Source of the DNA: Tricholoma matsutake
Lineage: Eukaryota > Basidiomycota > Agaricomycetes > Agaricales > Tricholomataceae
DNA: 64,000 nt
NCBI GenBank assembly: GCA_026075535.2
Contig: AP026539.1
Location: forward strand, 4,898,001 to 4,962,000
Reading direction: 5' to 3'
Shown here: in pieces, positions 54,870 to 64,000 of the stretch
Numbering within the stretch: the stretch's first letter is position 1
Layout of the letters: each line of letters starts with the position of its first letter
Made by a program: the position numbers and the translations under genes
Notes under the pieces: model-generated
What the model saw: only the letters and a program-made list of their open reading frames with translations
What the model was told of the DNA's origin: nothing
The model's database searches: none

Positions 54870-56505
54870 TTACAAGCCATAATGGTACCATATACATTTG
54901 TGCAGGAAATATATCTGCATCATGGTGTCTGTCATATCATCAGAGCCAGGCAACCAAGTGGCATCAATATAACTAAAGTCCACTAGAATTATCCTCCACA
55001 TTGGAATCAGCATCAGCATTGGCATTGGACTCAGCATTGGCATTGGCATTGGACTCAGCATTGGCATTGGCATTGGACTCAGCATGAGATCAGCTGAATT
55101 GGTCTGTGAAGATGAAAGGAAAACATCAGCTGTATCCAATGCAGTGGGAAAAGCTGTTGAAATGGGATTTGTGGGTGGAGATGAAGAGGTGGAATTGGCA
55201 GGGTAAAAGGCAGTGGCATCAAAGGCAGTTGGGGAACCTATACAGAGAGATGAATCATTATCATCATCATTGCCCTGCCACACCATGGCTGCCTGAAAGG
55301 TGGTGGGCTGATCAGCATGATTAGATCCATCATCTTTGCCTTGGCATACCATAGCATAAGAGGCAATGGGCTGGCTGAGGGTATTCACGTTGGCATCAGG
55401 AATGGGAGTGGGAGTGGCATCAGAATCAGCATTGGACTCAGCATCAGCATGCGATGAATCATCTGATTCAGCATCTGAAAAATATAGGCCAGCATCAATA
55501 TTGGTTACTGTGGGTGGTCAATTGTAGGCAGCAGAGACTGTTGGGATACTTGCTGTGATTGACCACTCCTTGTTGTACACACCATGAGGCAGGGACCATA
55601 TGTACCCAGAATGATGTGATTTGCCCTTGCCCTTGGTCTTCTGATTGGATGCCAAAACATTGTTCTCTGTGATGTCAACACCTCAGGTCCACTTGTGGGA
55701 GGTGGGGGGAAGAGACTTCAGGCACTTGAGTTCTGCCTGTGTGTGTGCCAACCACAAGTTGTGATTGTCTTGTTATGGCTGATTGCTTTGAAGGTCCCGC
55801 AGCATGTCGAGGAGTTTTTTTGGATGCCGCTGCCATTGCCATTGCTGTTGCCACCACAGACAACAAAGTATGTGGCTCAGCCTGAAGCTCCTTGAGCAGG
55901 GTGAGCTCATGAAGCCATTGTAACACTGCTGCTTGCCTGACATTCACATTGATTGCAGCATCTGCTGATGATTCACAGCCATCTATGAAGTCATGCATAC
56001 TGCATACTTCCTCAAACATATCACAAACAAGAGCTCAGAGGTCAGTATGAGATTGGCACTTGGCTCAGCAGTCAGCTCAGCAATTGGCAGCATTGATCAC
56101 TAGCCAGTTATCGGTGGGTGGCAACTGGCTGATAGTAGGGGCAGGGATATATTGCTGATAACTATTGAGATACTTATCCAGGGTGTCAATGCCAAAAATC
56201 CCCCCCATTGCCAGTTCCCTATTGTGTCTCCACCAATCATATGCATATAAATGCACTAGGCAGCTTGGACTCTCCATGGCAACAGGATCATCCAATGCAG
56301 CTAAGAGAGATGGATGGAATCTGAGGGGTAGGTGATCCAAATTGACATTGGCCAGACTGTCCACCAAGGACCAAACCAGGATCAGCACATTGATCACAAG
56401 GCCAATTGTGGTGGCTAAAGCATGGGTGCAGGTCAACCTGTGGTACATAGGTGGCAGTCTTTTGCTTTTTTTGGTAGATAACAACATATGTATATATAGT
56501 GTCAT
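54870..56505 (-). pseudogene. Uncharacterised coding-like stretch
   Basis: Three successive minus-strand frames have protein-like composition: 56505-56077 (LDHLPLRFHPSLLAALDDPV, LVHLYAYDWWRHN), 56019-55675 (EEVCSMHDFIDGCESSADAA, NVRQAAVLQWLHELTLLKEL) and 55388-54870 (Ser/Thr/Asp-rich, then Pro-Met repeats from GGCATT units). They may be parts of one broken gene. I do not recognise the family. Confidence 0.35.
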
Positions 56506-56754
56506 TGAACAGTTATTTCCCCTTTTCCACCTATATTTAGCCTATAACAAGCACTTTCCCTGTATAAGAGGGGAGGGACACACTTCTCCTAATGGGAGGT
56601 CTCTACTGCATGTATAGGGCTTAGAGATTCTGAGTTCTCAGTATTGAGAATGAGGTATAGTCCTCAGAGCTCAGCGAATGTCTCATGCACTCTATTGTTG
56701 CTGCAGCACTTCCGTTTTGAGCCGTTTTTTATTTATATTTAGATCTTATTAGGA

Positions 56755-56848
56755 GGTGTATGAGTTCTTATTGTGCAAACAGGGTACTTTACATTTGAAA
56801 AGGTGTATGAGCTCTTATTGTGCAAACAGGGTACTTTGCATTTGAAAT
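56755..56848. repeat. 47-bp tandem duplication
   Basis: Two adjacent 47-bp units (56755-56801 and 56802-56848), each starting GGTGTATGAG and containing GTGCAAACAGGGTACTTT, differ at about three positions. Confidence 0.9.
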
Positions 56849-57345
56849 GTGTGCATATGGTATGTACGTTGAGTGTCCTATCAAAAAATGTATAGGTAGG
56901 TGGTGAATAGGGGCCGATCGGGTTAAATTGATGCCATGGGTACAAGGGTGGGTTGGTGCATCTTTATAGATGTGTACTTTAGCTATGGGGGAAAAGGGTA
57001 GAAACAAAATTCTGTACACCACAATGATTATCTCTGCCAAGCAAAGATGGACTACATACTAGTGATGGGGGAAAAAAATACTCAATTGTGATCGCTGTCA
57101 AAAAAGAAATGAGAAAAATTTCAACTGTCTTTGGCTAGATCAATTTACATTTTTCAACAACTCTGACATATGCCAACTCCAAGGTGGACAAACCCTTATC
57201 TGGGCGAGAGAACATGGCTCCAAATGGTGAAAGACCCCTCCTTAGCCCCCTACTCAGAACCACCTCTCAATCACTTTCATGTCCAACTCAAACAGGAACA
57301 GGAATGAGCTACAATGACAAGCAATGAGAGGTGTGTTCTGTAATT
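56849..57345. other. No gene seen
   Basis: AT-rich non-coding sequence leading to the TTTACACTCCCCC end at 57346. No ORF with family features. Confidence 0.5.
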
Positions 57346-57424
57346 TACACTCCCCCACCTATTCCAATTGGCCTCCAGTTTGTCTATTTATTCCAACTGG
57401 ATTCCATTTATTCCAATCGGATTC
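57346..57424 (-). repeat. End of a third CACTCCCCC-type unit
   Basis: The sequence TTTACACTCCCCCACCTATTCC followed by CCAATTGG and TTCCAATCGGATTC matches the ends of the block at 29714 and 42931. It is cut by the gypsy element at 57425; related CAGTTATTCCAGTTATTCC sequence resumes after 62903. No tRNA-like boxes were found on the far side. Confidence 0.5.
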
Positions 57425-57647
57425 TGTAAGATAATTCCCTCAATTATCTTACTACCTTACCATTTTCCTACACGTGATACCTTTTCCCTTCTGGGACATT
57501 ACTAATATACACAGTCACGTGCTCACATGTTGATCTCACGAAACAATGTCTTAGATAGTTCTCACTCTCCCTTGAATTCATACCAAGTTCCAATTTACTT
57601 GTCCCTATTCTGCTAAGTGATCAAGGCACTAGAGTGCTTTCGTTACA
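57425..57647 (+). repeat. 5' LTR of the third gypsy element
   Basis: A 223-bp LTR. Compared with the 3' LTR, most differences are transitions, several at CpG positions (for example ACACGTGA versus ACACGCAT). Confidence 0.94.
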
Positions 57648-58288
57648 CTTTTTTTTAAATTTGAACTCGGTGAAACTTTCTCTAAAAACACCTCATTCTA
57701 ATCTCTGGGAATAAAAATGCCCTGCCTCTCTCTGAAGAAACCCCCCCCCCCCACCCACCCCTCTCGCCAAAGAACCCCTGCCAAAGGCGCAAGACCTATT
57801 GACCTAAAAATGACTGCCACCTTCCTATAGTAGGTTGGCCATCTACCCTTTCTGGGCGAGAAGCTGTAATTGTATGGCCTACGCTATCATCTGCATCATT
57901 ATCGCACACCCCAACCCCAGCATGATACCACAGTACACCAGATCCACCGTTATCATTTCCCCAACCCCCAGTGTGATACACCCACACCCATACATATATA
58001 ACCCCACTGCAATGAATTGTACTGCCAACGGCTTTGATCCCTACCCTGCTACAACCCAACCTGTCTCGACTCCCATCAAGTGCCATGCTGCTCACTACCA
58101 GGAGCAGAGTGCATGCACTGATTCCAACAATGACCCTGCTGTCCCCACTCTCATCCTTATCACCCTCCCCTGCTTCAACACCTGCACCAGTCATCCACCC
58201 TATTCCTGTAACCCCTGCAATGCAAACCTCGCACTGATGCATTCCCTCATCCAACTCTGGAACAGATACACCCCGTACAAACACCAGA

Positions 58289-59200
58289 ATGACACCGAGT
58301 ATTGCCCCCCTGTATGCGTCTGCTGAAGTGAAGCAGACCTCACCCTCTTCTGCACCACTTCTGTCTGCTGGTCGCCTGACCATCAAAGTACTTTGTCAGT
58401 TTGACACCATGTGCCACCGCTATTTCTCTGTAAAAGATGTTCCTGCCAATGATTGGATGGGAAAAATTATCTACAACTTTGAATCCATGAAGGTACAATT
58501 GTGGATCAACACTGAGGAGGCTCGACTCATCACTCTCTCATTCCCAGAATTCCTCATCGCCCTCAAAAAGAAATTCCTCCCATGTTCTTGGGAAGACAAA
58601 CTTGTGCAGGACCAGATTGTGCCTCAAGGGTCTACAGATTTCCTGACCTGGGTCAACTCTGTCCAGAACGCTAACGACAAACTGGGCACTGCCAAATCGG
58701 CTTACCACATCCCCAACGATTGCTTCCGACTCCATCTCATTCCCCAACTCTACAAAGCCAATAATGGGACAGCCCCCAGCACAATGAAAGGCACCCTGGA
58801 TGCCATCACCAATTTTGAAGAATGGATGGAACATTTACAGCTTTTGGAACAAGATTTGCAGGCAAGCCACGCAGGATGGGTATCCCATGCAGCAAAAACT
58901 AGTAACATTTTGTGTGACTCATTGGCGCCCAACATCAAAAGCTCCACCAGTACCCTGACTGTCGCATACACCACCCCTCTCAAACCCCTGACTGATGATG
59001 AGAAGACACTGCTGAGGCAACATCTGGGATGCTACAAATGCCAGGTCTTCTATGCATGACACCTCGGCCACAACTGCACCAACCCCCGCCTGACCCTTGA
59101 TGACTGCAAGAAGGTGATTCACCACCAAAGCGAAGGTGGCATACAACAAGATACAGGTGGCATTGCAGGCAACAAGCACCACTGTTGCCGCTATCTTCAA
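58289..59200 (+). pseudogene. gag of the third gypsy element
   Basis: The frame from 58289 includes MCHRYFSVKDVPANDWMGKI, FPEFLIALKKKFLPCSWEDK, TDFLTWVNSVQNANDKLG and NDCFRLHLIPQLYKAN, a retrotransposon gag domain. The zinc knuckle CYKCQVFYA-HLGHNC is split by a stop at 59057-59059. The N-terminal part upstream of 58289 is Pro/Ser-rich and its start is unclear. Confidence 0.8.
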
Positions 59201-62200
59201 AGCCGATGCTGTGTTTGAAGACAGCAAGAGCAATGGAGATTCAGATGATTTTGTGGATGCGAATGAAGTTGATGAGTACATAACTTCACCTTTTACTCTC
59301 CTGCAACATCTTCGTTGGATGTGTTGTATTGATGCCCCTGCCACTTGTGCCCCTACCCATGTTGAAGCACTGATTGATCATGGTTCGTCCCCAGTCTTGA
59401 TTTCTAGCCATCTTGCCAAAATTCTGTGCCTCACTGCAAAACCTCTCTTCAAGCCTCTTTCAGTTTCCGGTGCATTCACAAAGTCCAACAACACATCGAC
59501 TCCTCTTGTCCCAGCTCAATATCGTAGATTATCAATTCAATCACCAGACACCCTCTGGCACTCCCGTGTTATCAACACTACTATCTGCCCTGAACTCCAC
59601 AATGACTTAGACTTTCTTGTGAAAAATAAAATTGTTGTAGATGCTGAACTTCATACTGCTGTTGCAAAAGAATCTGGCTATGATTTACTCAACCCCCCTG
59701 ACCCAAAACTGCATCAATGGACTATTACAAAATTACCATCTCAACGTCATAAGCTTGAAGCCCACCAAATTAAGGAAGGCCAACAAAGCGCCAAGAAAAC
59801 CAGAATTCTTGTTCACATGGAATTGATGGCCCTCTTTGATGAAAATGCCCACCACTTTGATATCACACCATTTACAACTGGACCACCGGACATCGTGGCG
59901 ACCATCAAAATGCGGATCACACAATTGGCAGGAGAGGCAACACTGCATAGACTAGACCAACAAATGAAAACTGCATTTGTCGACCGATTCCCATCTGACA
60001 TACTGCATGTGAAAGACCTGCCACAGGACATATACCACCATATCCACCTACTCCCTGGAGCTCCTGTATCTGTATCGTGCACTTATGGCTGTCCACAAAA
60101 ATATCAAACCAGGTGGAAAACACTGATTGATCAGCATGTGGCAGCAGGGAGGATCCATCCATCTTCATCCCCATATACGTCATCCTCCTTCATAATACCA
60201 AAAGCAGATCCGATGGTACTCCCTCATTGGGTTAACAATTATCGTCACTTGAATTGATTAACTGTCCCTGATAACTACCCCCTTCCACAGATGGATGACA
60301 TTCTAGCAGACTGCGCTAAAGGCAAAATCTGGGGGAAGATAGATATGACAAATTCATTTTTCCAAATGCTTGTGCACCCAGACGACATAAAGTACACTGC
60401 AACACTTACTCCATTCGGACTATGGGAGTGGGTCGTAATGCCGATGGGCATGCACAATTCTCCCACGATGCATCAGAGGCATGTTACGCTGGTGCTTAAA
60501 GATCTCATTGGGAAAATATGCCACGTATATCTGGACAATGTGATCATCTGGTCCAATACTCTCGAGGAACACAAAACAAATGTAACTCTAGTACTTGAGG
60601 CCCTTTGCAAAGCCAAACTATATTGTTCTCTGAAGAAATCCACTCTTTTCACAATGGAACTAGACTTTCTAGGGCACCACATTTTGGCATGGGGCATCAA
60701 AGCAGACCAATCCAAAGTACTCCATATTCTCAACTGGCCAGCACCCAAATCTGTGAAGCATGTTTGACAATTTCTTGGTCTAGTCTGTTACATCATATAG
60801 ATGAACAGTGCGGAGCGCAACTACCCAGTCCACGAGCAAGAGATGCTTGTGATCATGAGAGCCCTGAAGAAGTGGCAAGTAGACTTACTTGGATCTCATA
60901 TCCACATCTGCACAGATCACAAAACTTTACAGAACTTCAATTTCCAGCGAGACCTATCACAATGACAAGCTCGTTGGATGGAATACCTTTCCCCAATATG
61001 AATACACCATAACTTACGTCAATGGGGAATGGAACACTATCACAGATGTATTATCCAGGCTCCCTGACTCTGTAGACATGGCATCCCCTCCCGCTGTCGT
61101 ATCTGCGATCTTTTCCATCCAATCCAATCCAAAACTGATCACCAGAATAAAGAATGGCTACCGCGCAGACCCTTGGTGTCTGGGTATACTTGACGATCTT
61201 AAGTGGGGTATGTTGGATGTGAAACTGAACATCTCCCTAAAACATGGACTACTCTTCATCGGTGACAGACTCATGATCCCCAAATACAAGGATCTCTGTG
61301 AATGCCTATTCAAACTGGCCCATGATAACCTTGGCTATTTTGGGGCAGAAAAATCATATGGCAACCTACGGAACAAATTTTTCTGGCCCAACATGTGAAG
61401 AGACTTGGCTCGAGGGTACATTCCAGGTTGCATGGATGGCCAGCGGGACAAATCAACCACGTCCAAAACTGCGGGCCCACTTCATCCTCTTCCTGTACTG
61501 GATAAACACTTTGACTCAGTAGCTATCGACTTCATAGGACCCTTACCAAAAGACAACAGTTTTGACACAATCATCACAATGACTGACCACCTAGGTGCGG
61601 ATGTGCAGATCTTACCTTGCAGAGGAGACATGTCAGCAGAAGACTTTGCATTTCTGTTTTTCGACAAATGGTATTGTGAAAATGGATGCCCACTGGAGAT
61701 CATCAGCGACCGCGACAAGATTTTCGTGTCCAAATTCTGGCGGGCCTTGATAAAACTCACAGGGATCAACCACAAGCTCTCAATGGTGTACTACCCACAA
61801 ACTGATGGCTCATCTGAGTGATCTAACAAAATGGTAGTCCAGTGCCTGCGATTCCATGTAGAACACAATCAAAAGGGGTGGGTGAAGGCGTTACCCAAGG
61901 TTAGATTTGACATCATGAATACATTGAATGCATCCACTGGAGTATCACCTTTTATACTCAAGACTGGACGATCACCATGTCTGTTACCACCCCTCCTCAC
62001 ACCTACAAACACCGTACAAAGTGATCACATGGTGCCAGATGAAGTAGATGCGTGTGCTTTCATGGAAGCCATGGAAGAGGAAACGAATGCAGCAAAGGAT
62101 GGCCTCCTACTACACCAAGCTCATTTCGCAAACAAGGACTGCTTACCTGACCCCACGTACCAGGTAGGGGACAAAGTAATGCTCATGACTGCACACAGAC

Positions 62201-62630
62201 AGAGAGATTACATATGGGCAAAAGATGGATGTGTTGCAAAATTCATGCCTAGATTCGACGGCCCATACAAAATCCTGCAAGCCTTCCCTGAAAGCTCTGC
62301 CTACAAACTCGAACTACCTCCCACATCAAAAGCGCACCCTACATTTCATGTTGCCCAACTATGAACACACATCCCGAACAATGATACCCTTTTCCCAAAT
62401 CATGGCCATACCACACCCAAACCACTAGTAACAGAGGATGGCATGTACAAATACTTCATTGACAAGATCCTTGAACGTTGACCTAGGGGAAGAGGCCACC
62501 AATTTCTTGTGTGCTGGAGTGGGTATGGATTGGAGCATGACCTCTGGCTACCTCATTCGGAACTTCTCAAGATGGAGGCACTGGCACTCTATGAAATAGA
62601 GAATCATTTACCTCACATAAACCTCTAGTT
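59136..62630 (+). pseudogene. pol of the third gypsy element
   Basis: The protease-like segment ALIDHGSSPVLISSHLA is near 59370. RT follows (AAGRIHPSSSPYTSSSFIIP, then a stop at 60255-60257, IDMTNSFFQMLVHPDD, VYLDNVIIWS). The second catalytic Asp is Asn (AAT at 60537-60539), a GAT to AAT change in CpG context. After QFLGLVCYII near 60797 the sequence jumps to NSAERNYPVHEQEMLVIMRA: roughly 85 codons of the RT/RNase H connection are missing. RNase H, integrase (VAIDFIGPLPKD, ISDRDKIF, YYPQTDGSSE followed by a stop) and a chromodomain (KYFIDKILER, FLVCWSGYGLEHDLW) follow. Confidence 0.9.
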
Positions 62631-62675
62631 TTTTTCATCCGACCCCAACCTTTCCTTCAAGAGGGTATATGCGAG

Positions 62676-62898
62676 TGTAAGATAATTCCCTCAATTATCT
62701 TACTACCTTACCATTTTCCTACACGCATTACCTTTTCCCTTCTGGGACATTACTAATATACATGATCATGTGCTCACATGTTGATCTCGCAAAACAATGT
62801 CTTAGATAGTTCTCATTCTTCCTTGAATTCATACCAAGTTCCAATTTACTTGTCCCTATTCTGCTAAGTGATCAAGGCACTAAAGTGCTTTCATTACA
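62676..62898 (+). repeat. 3' LTR of the third gypsy element
   Basis: A 223-bp LTR. It is preceded by the purine-rich AAGAGGGTATATGCGAG, a possible polypurine tract. Confidence 0.94.
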
Positions 62899-62903
62899 GA
62901 TTC

Positions 62904-64000
62904 CAGTTATTCCAGTTATTCCAACTGGTGATAGGTTGTCTCCCCAACTCAAAGGCCAATTAACCATTACAACCACATTCTAATCACATCGGCTAACTCC
63001 TACGATGTCCCAGAAGCAGCATGACCACTCTCAATCAAGTATACTGAGCATGATATCATATCGATTGCATTGAAACATCACCAGCGACATCAATCATACT
63101 TAGAAACCACATCGCACAACCTTATGACTACCTCGAAAAGCCCTAAGAACACTCTGAATGAACATTGAGTATCCCCGATCAACTTCAAACAACCACGATC
63201 ATGATTATACATTGTCGACCATCATCGAGTGTTATCAATTGACATTGAGAAACTACGAGCAACATCAGGCGCTGCATTCATTATCTAAATGGTGGAATAC
63301 CATGCACCAGGGAGTATTCCAACTTGTGCTCAAACCTGCTGATAGTAGGTCAGCCTTGTTCCAAGTCCCTATTGCATACAGAACCCGCTGGACAGATTAT
63401 TGTGACACTTAGCACAGTTTATACACAAAGGACAGTCCCATTTTAGTTCTTTCCATTTATTACTCCTTTGTCATATGATATATCTCTGTCTTGTTTGGAT
63501 TCCAGTCTCATTTTGGCCTCGTGTTCTAACTCATATCTTTTGCCTCATGTTCTACACATGTTTCTTATACCATTTTAGGAAGTTTCTCTTAAAACATATA
63601 AAACTCTGTGGCATCTACTGGGGAATGCAAGAAATCATCTTCACATATCGCCTCGTATAAAGTTCTAAGAATCCGATCTATCCTCTAAACAATCTAAACT
63701 TCTATGAGTTTTCTCGATCAATGAGAAACCTCTACGACCATCGTCATCCTCCATTGACTTTCAATCCTCCTATCACTAGCCCTAGTAACCACTCTGACAC
63801 TTCCTAGCCTTTGGCTATACCCTTCATATACTATTGATTCATCAAGAAAGTCCTTAGAATTCACATATTGACCCTCGACAATAAACATTGTTTGCCATTG
63901 ATCTCATTGATCCTCTTTGATATTGATCGATACTCCATTGGACCCTGCCAAACACCTTCCTCTCTTATAGAACTACCTTTACGACTAGTACCAACTAGTT
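62904..64000. other. No recognisable gene to the window edge
   Basis: The first 40 bp continue the interrupted repeat unit (TTCCAGTTATTCC phrases). Short ORFs at 63158 and 63475 are unrecognised. From about 63640 the strand is rich in CATTGA and ACTCC phrases with no coding signal. Confidence 0.5.

Larger units (their letters stand above)
57425..62898 (+). mobile_element. Third gypsy element, different chromodomain family (5.5 kb)
   Basis: Plus-strand element with 223-bp LTRs at 57425-57647 and 62676-62898 (TGTAAGATAATTCC to CGTTACA/CATTACA) and a perfect 5-bp target duplication GATTC (57420-57424 and 62899-62903). Its LTR is unrelated to the 426-bp family. gag, protease, RT, RNase H, integrase and chromodomain occur in order but with several stops and an internal deletion, so it is not autonomous. 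No tRNA or self-priming site could be assigned after the 5' LTR. Confidence 0.95.

Overview
The window looks like nuclear DNA of an agaricomycete (mushroom-forming) basidiomycete. The evidence is the gene content (a DUF6533 membrane protein split by many very short introns, a secreted aryl-alcohol-oxidase-type GMC oxidoreductase), the mobile-element spectrum (chromodomain Ty3/gypsy elements, a Plavaka-type transposase, DUF6589 proteins, fungal RecQ-like helicase remnants, hAT elements) and the intron style. All family names come from recognising sequence; no search was run.

Layout. 0-8.3 kb is old, CpG-poor repeat debris: a RecQ-like helicase pseudogene (391-2645) split by a solo LTR, a DUF6589 pseudogene (3077-5560, minus) and a coding-like remnant carrying an 894-bp hAT-type non-autonomous element. 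8.3-24 kb is the gene-bearing, CpG-containing part: transposon fragments (9.4-10.7 kb), a DUF6533 gene (11143-12960, plus), a GMC oxidoreductase gene (13746-16033, minus), and two same-strand paralogs of an unfamiliar protein, one decayed (16598-18599) and one intact (21718-23477). The intact copy joins an H...NC region resembling a permuted papain-like fold to a long LGxx repeat.

24-46.4 kb is a nest of transposons built inside one Plavaka copy on the minus strand. The N-terminal half of Plavaka lies at 42.9-46.4 kb and the C-terminal half at 24.2-29.7 kb. A Ty1/copia element (24501-28889) sits in the C-terminal half and a solo LTR (43149-43574) in the N-terminal half. Between the halves is a 13.2-kb block (29714-42931) with inverted ends, each carrying tRNA-like A and B boxes. 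Inside that block are two chromodomain gypsy elements of one family (30067-36113 and 36270-41453), each with its own perfect 5-bp target duplication.

46.4-64 kb is again CpG-poor debris: three further repeat structures with inverted ends or tandem units, a hAT transposase pseudogene (51099-54105), low-complexity GGCATT repeats, uncharacterised coding-like stretches, and a third, different chromodomain gypsy element (57425-62898) with an internal deletion.

The main themes are nested retrotransposition, decay dominated by CpG to TpG/CpA change (most of the nonsense codons examined are CGA to TGA), a gypsy family whose leader suggests self-priming and whose reverse transcriptase has YLDG instead of YLDD in both copies, and the tandem H...NC/LGxx gene family as the least familiar host-type genes. 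No rRNA, intact tRNA or CRISPR array was seen.
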